The position numbers and the translations under genes are program-made. A stretch of DNA of 44,466 nucleotides from Palsa-147 sp049279675 (GTDB lineage: Bacteria; Acidobacteriota; Terriglobia; Acidiferrales; UBA7541). Of the stretch, positions 15,164 through 24,300 are shown piece after piece. Location of the stretch: the NCBI GenBank assembly GCA_049279675.1, contig JBAPOP010000126.1, positions 1 to 44,466 on the forward strand, given 5' to 3'. The notes below the pieces were generated by a model that saw only the letters and a list, made by a program, of their open reading frames with translations, did not search any database and had not been told where the DNA came from. Each line of letters begins with the position of its first letter. Within the stretch, counting starts at the first letter, position 1.

Positions 15164-16747
15164 ATGGCGAGTCTGCTGTACCAGACAATCGAGCAGATCA
15201 GCCGGGAAAAGCATATTGAACCGGAAGTGATCGTCGCGGCTATCGAAGACGCGATGGTTGTCGCAGCGCGGAAGTACTACAAGACCGAGGAGGATCTGCG
15301 CTCGAAGTTCAATGCCGAGACCGGGCACGTGGACGTGTTTTCGGTCCGCATTGTCGTGGATGAAGTCGCCGATCCGCTTCGCGAAATCTCCCTTGCCGAC
15401 GCGCGAAAGCAGCAGCCGGATATCGAAGCGGGCCAGGAAGTCACGCAGCCAAAGCCCACCGAAGTCTTGGGACGCATCGCCGCGCAGACTGCAAAACAAG
15501 TCATTCTGCAAAAAGTGCGCGAAGCCGAGCGCGATACGATCTACAACGAATACCACACGCGCGTCGGCGAACTTGTGAACTGCATTGTCAAGCGCATGGA
15601 AGGCCCCGACATCATCATGGACATGGGCCGCACGGAAGCCCGCATGCCCAAGCGCGAGCAATCGCGTCTCGAAACATACAACGTGGGCGATCGTCTGCGC
15701 GTGACGATTCGCGCGGTCGAACGCGCCGCGAAGGGGCCGCAAGTCGTCGTATCGCGTGCAGACGCCGCTCTTGTTCAGCGTCTCTTCGAAATGGAAGTGC
15801 CGGAAATCTACGACGGCACCGTTCAGATTCGCGCCGTGGCGCGCGAGGCGGGCGAGCGCACAAAAATTGCCGTCGAAAGCCGCGACAAGGAAGTCGATCC
15901 CGTCGGCGCGTGCGTCGGAATGAAGGGCATGCGCGTGCAATCCATCATCCGCGAGCTGCGCGGCGAAAAAATTGACATCATTCCATTCAACGAAGACACG
16001 CTGACGTTCGCCCAGAAATCATTGAGTCCCGCGAAAGTCACTCGCGTCCAGATTGTGGATCCCGAAGAGCGGCGCCTCGAAGTGATCGTCGAGGATACGC
16101 AACTGTCGCTTGCCATCGGCAAGAAGGGCCAGAATGTTCGCCTGGCGAGCAAGCTAATCGGTTGGAATATCGATATCAAGAGCGAAGAAGAAAAGCGGCG
16201 CGAGATTGAAGCGCAAATGACCGCGCTGACGTCGCCCGGCACTTCGCTTTCAGAACTCCAGGGCGTCGGGCCGAAAACAATTGAAAAGCTCGAGTCGCAT
16301 GGAATCAGTTCGATCGAGAAGCTCGCCGATATGACGCCGGAGCAATTGGTGGAAATCCCCGGCATCGGCGAAAAAATGGTGGAGAAGATCCACCAGTCGG
16401 TCGCGCTGTATTTCGAAGGCCTGGAAGCGCAGCAAGCCGCGGAAGCTGCTGCTGAGATTTCGAGAGCGGCGGCCGAACGCGCCGAGGCTGCGCGGGCAGG
16501 GAGCGCGCCGCCCGCGGAAGCTCCTGCGGAAGAAGCATCCGCGGAAGAAACAGCCGTCGAGGAAACGACGGCCGAAGAAACGCTCACGGCAGAATCAAAC
16601 GTCGAAGAAGCGCCCGCGGGAGAAGCCACCACCGAAGAGTCGAACGCGGAAGAGAATTCCACTGAAGCGCCGGCCGAGACGCCGGCTGGCGAAGAGAATG
16701 CGGACGGAGAAGCCGAGAATCCCGAACCGCCGAAGGTAGACGAATAA
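15164..16747 (+). CDS. nusA: Transcription elongation/termination factor NusA
   Basis: Binds RNA polymerase and RNA to control pausing, termination and antitermination. The 527-residue protein has the N-terminal polymerase-binding domain (1-130), an S1 domain (about 134-198), KH1 and KH2 (about 200-345, with GKKGQNVRLASKLIGW), and a helix-hairpin-helix segment (about 350-420, LQGVGPKTIEKL and IPGIGEKM). The last 100 residues are a low-complexity Ala/Glu/Thr tail with no fold, replacing the ordered C-terminal repeats of E. coli NusA. AAGGGGAG precedes the ATG. infB follows after nine bases, with no ylxR or L7Ae-like gene between them. Confidence 0.96.
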   Translation: MASLLYQTIEQISREKHIEPEVIVAAIEDAMVVAARKYYKTEEDLRSKFNAETGHVDVFSVRIVVDEVADPLREISLADARKQQPDIEAGQEVTQPKPTEVLGRIAAQTAKQVILQKVREAERDTIYNEYHTRVGELVNCIVKRMEGPDIIMDMGRTEARMPKREQSRLETYNVGDRLRVTIRAVERAAKGPQVVVSRADAALVQRLFEMEVPEIYDGTVQIRAVAREAGERTKIAVESRDKEVDPVGACVGMKGMRVQSIIRELRGEKIDIIPFNEDTLTFAQKSLSPAKVTRVQIVDPEERRLEVIVEDTQLSLAIGKKGQNVRLASKLIGWNIDIKSEEEKRREIEAQMTALTSPGTSLSELQGVGPKTIEKLESHGISSIEKLADMTPEQLVEIPGIGEKMVEKIHQSVALYFEGLEAQQAAEAAAEISRAAAERAEAARAGSAPPAEAPAEEASAEETAVEETTAEETLTAESNVEEAPAGEATTEESNAEENSTEAPAETPAGEENADGEAENPEPPKVDE

Positions 16748-16756
16748 ACCCAATAC

Positions 16757-19531
16757 ATGTCAGACGCGAATCAAATCCGAATTAACGAGCTGGCGCGAGA
16801 GCTGGAAATCAAAGCGAAGGTATTGATTGATTACCTTCCCGAAATCGGTGTCACCGAAAAGAAGACGCACTCGAGTTCGATCGATGTTGATCACGCCGTG
16901 CTCGTGCGGAAGCACTTTCAACAGCTGGCGAACGACGAAGCTGCTGCAGAAGCTGAGAAACAGGCGAAGGCCGCGGCCGCGAAAGCGAAACCCGCGAGGC
17001 CCGCGCCTCCGCCGGCACCGGCTCCCGTAGCACATCCGGTGGCGCCAGTAGCCGCCAAGCCAGCTCCGGAAGTGCCTGCGGTAGCCGCGCACCCGGTTGC
17101 TCCGCCGCCTCCCCGGCCCCCGATTCCTGCGAGAGCACCAATCTCGAGCTCAGTGGCAAGTCCTGCGCCTCCGCCCGCTGCGCCGTCGGCCACTCCGGTT
17201 GCAGCGAAGCCCCCTGCGGCGCCACCGGTCGCTCCGGCGCCGTCAAGACCTCCGGTGGCGGCGCAGCCAAAGCCGTCAATCCCGCAGCGGCCAGCCACCG
17301 CTCCAGCGGCTGGAAGACAAGCGGCAGCGGCTCCAAAGCCAGTTCTCGGGCCCATGCCGAAGCTGCCGCAAAAGCCATCGATTCAGGCGCCTGCGAGTGC
17401 GCGTACCGAAGCTCCTGCAGGTGTTCGTCCCGCCGCTGCCAGTCGCCCTGGCACCTCCCCGGCAGGGCGTCCGGGCGGCCCATCGAGATTTCCGGCACGT
17501 CCTGGCAGCAGGCCCTCAGGACCGCTTCGCCCAGGCAGTGCGCCGCTTCTTGGACCAAAACCAAGCGGAGGCGCGCCAGTTGGAAAAGCCGAGCCCGGCA
17601 AGCCGCTCTATGTGCGCAAGCCGGCTCAGACCCGCGGCCGTCCGCTCATTGAAAAAAGATTTGCAGAAGGCGAACGCAAGCTTCACCCGGTTCGAACGCG
17701 GACGGGTCCAGGCGCAGGCCGCACGGCCCAAGCCGAAGCGATGCCAGCGCCGGTCAAGCGCGAACCCCGCGCCGTGATCATCACGGAAGGCATCACGGTT
17801 CGCGAACTTGCCGAGAAACTCGACGTTCGCGCGAAGGAATTACTGAAAGCGCTTCTCGACAAAGGAATTTTCGCCAGCATCAACCAGGCGCTGGACACTC
17901 AAACCGCTACAACTCTCGCCGAATCGTTCAGCGGCATCGTCCAGGTGGTTACGTTCGAAGAGCAGTTGGTGCAGGAAGAAACCAGCAAGGAAGTGCCGAC
18001 CGGCAATCTCGTGCCTCGCGCGCCCGTCGTCACCGTCATGGGCCACGTCGACCACGGAAAAACGAGCCTGCTCGACGCGATTCGCGAGACCGACGTGGCG
18101 GCCGGCGAATCGGGCGGAATTACGCAGCACATTGGGGCATCCGAAGTTCACGTGCAAGGCCGCCGGATCGTCTTCATTGACACTCCGGGCCACGAAGCAT
18201 TTACGCGCATGCGCGCGCGCGGCGCGAAGGTCACCGATATCGTTGTGCTCGTCGTGGGCGCTGACGACGGAGTGATGCCGCAGACGGAAGAAGCCATCGA
18301 TCATGCGCGCGCCGCGAAGGTGCCGATCATCGTCGCGATCAACAAGATTGATAAGCCCGACTCGCAGCCCGAGCGCGTAAAGCGGCAACTGTCAGATCGC
18401 GGATTGATGCCGGAAGATTGGGGCGGCGACACAGTGATGGTGGAAGTCTCGGCGCGCACGAAGCAGAACCTTCCGCGCCTGCTCGAGATGATTCTCCTCG
18501 TCGGCGATCTGCGCGAATTGAAAGCGAATCCTGAAGTACCTGCAACCGGCACCGTGCTGGAATCGCGTGTAGATAAGGGCCGCGGCCCGGTCGCCACGGT
18601 TCTCATTCAGAACGGTACGTTGCATGTCGGCGATGTATTCGTTTGCGGCGCTGTCTATGGCAAGGTGCGCGCTCTCTTCAACGATCGCGGCCAGCCAATA
18701 AAGGACGCAGCCCCCGCCACTCCCGTGGAAGTTTTGGGACTTCAGGGCGTGCCCGATGCCGGGGATCAATTTCAGGTTACGGACGAAGCGAAGGCGCGCC
18801 ACATCGTGGAATACCGCCAGGCGAAGCTCCGCGAAGCAGCGCTGGCAAAATCTTCCAGCGGCCGCCTCACCCTCGATCAACTGCACGAGCAGTTGAAAGC
18901 AGGAGAGGTGAAGGAACTGATGCTTCTCGTAAAGGCCGACGTGCAAGGCTCGGTGGAAGTGCTGAACGAAATGCTGCCGAAGCTTTCCACCGATCAGGTG
19001 AAACTCAAGATCGTGCGCGCGAGCGTCGGCGGAATCACGGAAGCGGATGTGCTGCTGGCTTCCACGGCCAACGCAATCATCGTCGGTTTCAACGTTCGTG
19101 CCGATCGCAAGGCCTCGGACATCGCGCAGCAGGAAGGCGTGGACATTCGTTTCCACACGATCATTTACGAGCTTACCGACGAACTTAAGAAGGCGATGAC
19201 CGGTTTGCTGACGCCGGTGCTCAAGGAAGCGTATCTGGGCCGCGCTGAAGTGCGCGACACTTTCCGGGTTAAGGGCACTGGCATGATTGCCGGATGCTCG
19301 GTGCAGGACGGGACGATCAAGCGCGACGCCGAGGTACGCGTGATTCGCGACAGCGTGGTTGTCTACACCGGGAAGATCGTCTCTCTGCGGCGCTTCAAAG
19401 ACGACGTGAACGAAGTCCGCAGCGGCTTTGAGTGCGGTATCGGCATCTCGAATTTCAACGACGTCAAAGTTGGCGATATCCTCGAATGTTTCATCGTCGA
19501 GCGTCTCGCCCCTGTAGCTGCCTCTGCTTGA
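16757..19531 (+). CDS. infB: Translation initiation factor IF-2
   Basis: GTPase that brings initiator fMet-tRNA to the 30S subunit and promotes subunit joining. The 924 residues include an N-terminal IF2_N module (1-50), a Pro/Ala-rich linker of nearly 300 residues (about 70-340), a second IF2_N module (about 340-395), then the G domain with G1 GHVDHGKT (about 428), G3 DTPGH (about 475), G4 NKID (about 528) and the SAR segment of G5. Domains II to IV follow, ending in the tRNA-binding beta barrel. It starts at ATG nine bases after nusA with a weak ribosome site, suggesting coupling. The long linker makes it larger than most family members. Confidence 0.97.
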   Translation: MSDANQIRINELARELEIKAKVLIDYLPEIGVTEKKTHSSSIDVDHAVLVRKHFQQLANDEAAAEAEKQAKAAAAKAKPARPAPPPAPAPVAHPVAPVAAKPAPEVPAVAAHPVAPPPPRPPIPARAPISSSVASPAPPPAAPSATPVAAKPPAAPPVAPAPSRPPVAAQPKPSIPQRPATAPAAGRQAAAAPKPVLGPMPKLPQKPSIQAPASARTEAPAGVRPAAASRPGTSPAGRPGGPSRFPARPGSRPSGPLRPGSAPLLGPKPSGGAPVGKAEPGKPLYVRKPAQTRGRPLIEKRFAEGERKLHPVRTRTGPGAGRTAQAEAMPAPVKREPRAVIITEGITVRELAEKLDVRAKELLKALLDKGIFASINQALDTQTATTLAESFSGIVQVVTFEEQLVQEETSKEVPTGNLVPRAPVVTVMGHVDHGKTSLLDAIRETDVAAGESGGITQHIGASEVHVQGRRIVFIDTPGHEAFTRMRARGAKVTDIVVLVVGADDGVMPQTEEAIDHARAAKVPIIVAINKIDKPDSQPERVKRQLSDRGLMPEDWGGDTVMVEVSARTKQNLPRLLEMILLVGDLRELKANPEVPATGTVLESRVDKGRGPVATVLIQNGTLHVGDVFVCGAVYGKVRALFNDRGQPIKDAAPATPVEVLGLQGVPDAGDQFQVTDEAKARHIVEYRQAKLREAALAKSSSGRLTLDQLHEQLKAGEVKELMLLVKADVQGSVEVLNEMLPKLSTDQVKLKIVRASVGGITEADVLLASTANAIIVGFNVRADRKASDIAQQEGVDIRFHTIIYELTDELKKAMTGLLTPVLKEAYLGRAEVRDTFRVKGTGMIAGCSVQDGTIKRDAEVRVIRDSVVVYTGKIVSLRRFKDDVNEVRSGFECGIGISNFNDVKVGDILECFIVERLAPVAASA

Positions 19532-19576
19532 TTGAGTTCGTGAGCGGAGCCCTCGCGCTGCAGGCCGGAGTGGTTT

Positions 19577-19858
19577 ATGTCAATCGGCCTCCTCACCCTG
19601 GAGATCCACATTCCCGATGCGCGGTCGCTAAAAGATAAGCGACAGGTTCTTCGAAGCCTGAAGGACCGGTTGCGCGGGCGCTTCAATGTCGCAGTTGCTG
19701 AACTCGAACATCAGGATTTGTGGCAACGGTCGGTTGTCGGCATTGTCAGCATTTCGTCTGACGATAAGCATTTAGAGGAATCCATGCGCGCCGTGGCCGA
19801 GGAGTCCGAGCGGATGCTCGGCAGGGACTTGATCGGCCAGGAAATCGAATATATTTGA
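19577..19858 (+). CDS. ylxP: DUF503 (YlxP-like) protein
   Basis: A 93-residue protein of the DUF503 family, commonly found between infB and rbfA in Gram-positive bacteria and acidobacteria. The family hallmarks are visible: an N-terminal beta strand (SIGLLTLEIHIPDARSLKDK), the basic segment RQVLRSLKDRLRGRFNVAVAE, and a ferredoxin-like alternating pattern to the end. Its role is not firmly established, and the location suggests ribosome biogenesis. GGAG stands six bases before the ATG. rbfA begins nine bases after its stop, with the ribosome site of rbfA overlapping that stop. Confidence 0.88.
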   Translation: MSIGLLTLEIHIPDARSLKDKRQVLRSLKDRLRGRFNVAVAELEHQDLWQRSVVGIVSISSDDKHLEESMRAVAEESERMLGRDLIGQEIEYI

Positions 19859-19867
19859 GGTAGAACG

Positions 19868-20230
19868 ATGACGATTGCGGGGCATCGGCCCGAGCGAATC
19901 GCCGAAGAAATGAGAAACGAAATTGGCCTGATGCTCGCGGGCGAGCTGAAGGATCCGCGGCTGGCCATTCCGCTCTCCGTCAGCGTGGTTCGATTGTCGC
20001 CTGACATGCGCCACGCGCGCGTCTACGTTCGGATCGAAAGCGAACCCGACGAAAAGACGAAGGCGCTCAAAGGGCTTGCCGCGGCTTCCGGATTCATCCG
20101 GCACGAACTTGTGGAAAGGCTGCAGTTGCGGCGCGCTCCTGAAATTGCATTCGTTCTGGATGAGGTTGAGGAATACGGGCAGCGAATCGAAGAGCTTCTT
20201 CGCCAGAACAAACCCCCGGAGGGAAGCTGA
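19868..20230 (+). CDS. rbfA: 30S ribosome-binding factor RbfA
   Basis: Cold-shock-type assembly factor that binds the 30S subunit near the 16S rRNA 5' helix during maturation. The 120-residue protein has the single KH-like domain of the family: RIAEEMRNEIGLMLAGELKDPRL, a central strand ending SPDMRHARVYV, and a C-terminal part with LRRAPEIAFVLDE. Length is normal. GAGG overlapping the previous stop codon gives a ribosome site seven bases before the ATG, so translation is probably coupled to ylxP. truB follows after 51 bases in the canonical infB-rbfA-truB order. Confidence 0.94.
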   Translation: MTIAGHRPERIAEEMRNEIGLMLAGELKDPRLAIPLSVSVVRLSPDMRHARVYVRIESEPDEKTKALKGLAAASGFIRHELVERLQLRRAPEIAFVLDEVEEYGQRIEELLRQNKPPEGS

Positions 20231-20281
20231 GTAACTCGCTTCCGGTGGTAGATTTCCCGCAACGAATTCAATCACACCACA

Positions 20282-21256
20282 ATGTCACGAACGCCAAGAC
20301 CGGCGCCAATCGACGGCGCGCTTGTTGTCAACAAGCCGCAGGGGAAAACTTCGCACGACATCGTCGAATCGGTCCGGCGTATTGCCGGCTTTCGCCAGAT
20401 CGGGCACTTGGGCACTCTCGATCCCCTGGCCACTGGAGTTCTGGTCTTATTGCTGGGCCGCGCGACACGCCTCATGCGCTTTTATGCAAACCGCCGCAAG
20501 CGTTACTCGTGCGCCGTGCGTTTCGGATTCGCCACTGACACCTACGATGCCGAGGGCGCCGCGCTCGGTCCCGATTCCGCGCCCCAACTCGATCGAGCGC
20601 AGATTGAAGAGCTCGCGTCGCAATTGACAGGCCGGATTCAGCAGATGCCGCCCGCGTTTTCTGCAAAGAAAATTCATGGCCGCTCGGCGCACGAACTCGC
20701 GCGAAAGAAAAAGCCTGTTGATTTGAAGCCGGTCGATGTCGACGTCCACGAATTTCGCCTGACCGAAATCGATGGCAGCATCGCGCGGTTCGTCGTCGAA
20801 TGCGGCTCGGGCACTTACATTCGCTCGTTGGCCCAAGATCTAGGGCAGCGGCATGGCAGCGGGGCGCATCTCGTCGAAATCATTCGGACCGCTGTGGGCG
20901 AATTCACGCTCGATCACGCCTCGACGCTCGATGAATTGCAGGAAGCTGCCAGGGAAGCGCGATTCGGAGATCGCGTGATTCGGCTCGAAGGTTTGTTGCC
21001 GGAATTGCCCCGCGCGACCGTGCTGCCGATTGTCGAGCGGCGCGTCAGCCATGGCGCGAAATTCAACGTCATGCTCTCTCATATTCAGCCAGGCCAGACA
21101 ATCGTGCCGCCAGGAGCGCCCGCTTCGCTCGATTCCGGCGAGTGGCAACCCGCGCGGCTGAGGGTCTTTAACCAGCGGCAGCAATTAATCGCGATCGCCG
21201 AAGCTGTTGTCCCGCGAACGTACCAGCCGATTCTCGTCCTCGACGCAAAGCTGTAA
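20282..21256 (+). CDS. truB: tRNA pseudouridine-55 synthase TruB
   Basis: Converts U55 of the tRNA T-loop to pseudouridine. The 324-residue protein has the catalytic motif GTLDPLATG with the nucleophile Asp47, the preceding KPQGKTSH segment, the RLMRFY/KRYSC stretch, and the motif YIRSLAQDLG in the second half of the catalytic domain. The C-terminal 80 residues are consistent with a PUA-like TruB_C domain but are weakly conserved. It ends the rimP operon and is convergent with the secretin gene, 65 bases away. No rpsO or pnp follows, unlike in many bacteria. Confidence 0.95.
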   Translation: MSRTPRPAPIDGALVVNKPQGKTSHDIVESVRRIAGFRQIGHLGTLDPLATGVLVLLLGRATRLMRFYANRRKRYSCAVRFGFATDTYDAEGAALGPDSAPQLDRAQIEELASQLTGRIQQMPPAFSAKKIHGRSAHELARKKKPVDLKPVDVDVHEFRLTEIDGSIARFVVECGSGTYIRSLAQDLGQRHGSGAHLVEIIRTAVGEFTLDHASTLDELQEAAREARFGDRVIRLEGLLPELPRATVLPIVERRVSHGAKFNVMLSHIQPGQTIVPPGAPASLDSGEWQPARLRVFNQRQQLIAIAEAVVPRTYQPILVLDAKL

Positions 21257-21321
21257 TTTTCGGAATCAATTCCTGGCAGAGGCTTGCTCTCGCGGTCCGT
21301 TTGCCCGGCACGCGGCGCGGA

Positions 21322-24300
21322 TCACTGCGGTTTGGCTGGTTCGGGCTCCGGCTCGGGTTCTGGCGGCGTGGGAGGCTGAGGCTGTTCTTCCGGAGGCGCG
21401 GCCGCCGGTTGTTGCTCCGGCTGCGGTTGCGGCTGGCGTTCTTCGAATGTTTGGCCGACGGAGCCTCCACCCTGTTGCGGCGGATGGCCCGCATAGAGTT
21501 CATGGCTCACGCGCTCAACCGGATTGATACGTCGAGGAGTAACCAGAACCAGAAGTTCATCGCCTGTGTCCTGGCTTGTGCGATCTCCAATGAGCTGCCC
21601 GATCGCAGTCATATCGGTGATCCCCGGCGTCCCGTTGATCGCATTCATCTCCTGTTTCTCGAGAATTCCCGCCAGCGCGCTCGTTTCATTTTCTTTTAGC
21701 CGCACCGTATGTTCGATTGTGCGGTTTGTGATAATAGGAAGACCGTTCAGCGTTACTCCGCTCAGGCTGCGTATCTCAAGCGACAGCTGGAGCGTGACTT
21801 CGTTGTCGGGATGGAGGCGCGGCGTCGCTTTCAATTTCACGCCTAGATCGAGATATTCAACACTAGGGTACGGCGTTCCGACCTCGCCTCCGGTAACGCT
21901 GCTCGCCAGGAGCGATTCCACAGCGTTTGAATTGAGAATGATGGTGGCGGAATTCGCCCCTTCGTTTGTGACAGCCAGGTCCGGCAATCCATCTCCGTTG
22001 AAATCGGCGGACACAACCGAAGAGGGCGTGCTTCCAACCGGCACGTCGAGCGGAGTGCTAAACGCGCCGCCGCCGAGTCCGAGGAGCACCGACACGGTGT
22101 CCGAACCCTGCTCCGCGATGGCCAGATCAGGGCGCCCGTCCTCATTGAAGTCGGCGATTGTGATCGAGTCCGGTGTCGTCGTTGTGGGGTAGGCGATCTG
22201 CGTTTGAAACGTACCGTCGCCGTTGCCGAGAAGAATCGATACCGTGTCGTCCTTCTCATTCACAACAGCGAGATCGAGGAATGTATCGCCATTCAGATCC
22301 GCTGTTTGCAACGCAACCGGCGAATTGCCCGTTGCGTAGTCCACCCGCGGTTTGAAAGTGCCATCGCCATTGCCGAGGAAGACCGAAACTGTGGCGGAAT
22401 TTTGATTCGCAACCGCCATGTCGAGTTTTCCATCGCCGTTGAAGTCACCCACCGTGACCGCCGTAGGAGCTGTCCCGGTCGTATAGGTAACTTGCGGCTT
22501 GAAAGTGCCGTCTCCGTTGCCGAGCAGAATCGAAACTGCGTTGTCTGCCTGATTCGCGACAGCCATATCGACAAATCCATCTCCGTTGAAGTCTCCCGTC
22601 GCCACCGAGAGTGGAGTGGTACCGACTGGAAAATCTTGCTTGCTCGCGAGGGTCCCGTCGCCGTTGCCGAGAAGCACTGAGACCGTATTGTCATTCTTGT
22701 TCGCGACGACCACGTCCAGTTTGCCATCGCCGTTGAAGTCAGCCAAAGCAATCGCCGACGGGCCGTTGCCAGTGTTGAAATCCGTCTTGGCGCCGAAGGT
22801 CCCATCACCGTTGCCAAGGAAAACCGATACAGTCTCATCGGCAAAATTCGTGACCAGCAAGTCGATTGCCGAGACGGTCGTCGAGCCAGTTGCCGTCTGC
22901 AAAACTCCTTCGGCGATGGCAGTGGGAGTAGTTCCCGTGGTGAGATCTGACGTGGTGAATCCACTCGACGAGACGCCGGGAATATTTGTCGAAGACCCCA
23001 AGCTATTCGAATACTGCGCCAACGAAACCGGCACGCGGTCGCCGACGAAAAATGTTGCCGGATGGCCGTCCTCGGCGCGCAGTTTGATGTGTTGGCCGTT
23101 GCGGACGGTCGAGAGCATCGTAGCAAAATTCGCGGTGGCACTGGGAATCGTCCCAAGAAATGTGGACCCGCCGCCGCCAAACGCGAACAGCGGAGGAATG
23201 AGCCCGCCAAGCGCCAACTGGCCGCCGCTCAAGAGCCCGGAAATTTGCGAGCTGGTCAGCCCTGAGAGGGAACTCGGCGTGCCGAAAACCTGCTGGATCA
23301 CGCTGACGAGCCCCGATAAACCCGACTCGGCTGTTTGCACTTCTTGCTTGCTCAATGTGTACAAGGTGCTGCTCTGCGGCGGCAGGATTCCGAGATTTTG
23401 ACCGGCCTGCCGGTTGACTTCCAAAATTTCAATGTCAAGAACGAGCTGGCCTCGCGGCTTTTCGAGATCTTGGACGAGCTGGCTCGCTAGAGCGATAGCC
23501 GAAGGAGTTGCGCGCAGCGTGAGAGTGCGCGCTCGCGAGTCCAGTACGGTTCTGGTGATGCCAGTGAGGTCGCGGATGGCGCGGAGCATCTCGGTGAGGT
23601 CATCCTGCGTGCTGGAAGCGGGCAGAAGAATCGTTCGCGTCACGGAAGGCTCGTAATCTTTGCGCTTCTGAGGCGTGTCTTGCGCGACAAAGAAAAGGTC
23701 CGTGGCCATCGGCCTCCAAAACGTCGACGTCATCTCGCCAAGAACCTTCATTGCTGTGTTGAAATCAACCTGTGAAACGGCCAAGTGCACGGGCCGCCTT
23801 GCCAGGTCAACGTCGAAAGTCGCGCGCACTCCGAATTGCCGCGCGATTTCCTGATACGCGCCCTGCACGTCGCCCTTGAAGTTGAAATCGTGAGTGCCTT
23901 CCGCCGGTTTCAGGTAGGTCAGGCCGGCCAGCTGTTCGTCGTGATTTTCTTTGACGACTGTCTGCGGAATGCTTAGCTCATTCCAGCGTTCTCGCGCGAT
24001 CGCGTCGCTGGGATCAAGCGCGATGGCGGCGCTCAGATCCGCGCGCGCTTCCGTCATTCGGTTCGACACTGCATCGCGTTCGGCGCGATCCACATACGCC
24101 TGCACGAGTTGGCTTCGAGCAACGTCCCGCCGAATTGCGTATTCGCGATTGTCCGGAAGCGCGCGCGCTGCTTCAGAATAGTCCGCAAAGGCCTCGCGCC
24201 AATTCTTATCCGCCTCCGCTTTGCGGCCTAGAGTGTAGGAATCCTTAGCCCGCTTGGCGTCGGCCGGAGTTGGCGCCGCTGTCTTTGCGATCGCGTTCTC

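Noticed and set aside
14480..15940. A 486-codon open frame on the minus strand
   Set aside because: It lies wholly opposite the rimP leader, rimP and nusA, which are firmly identified. Its translation shows no domain, and such frames are common opposite GC-rich genes.
22586..23401. A 271-codon plus-strand frame opposite the secretin gene
   Set aside because: It mirrors the repetitive FG-GAP coding sequence on the other strand, and its repeats follow the secretin blades.
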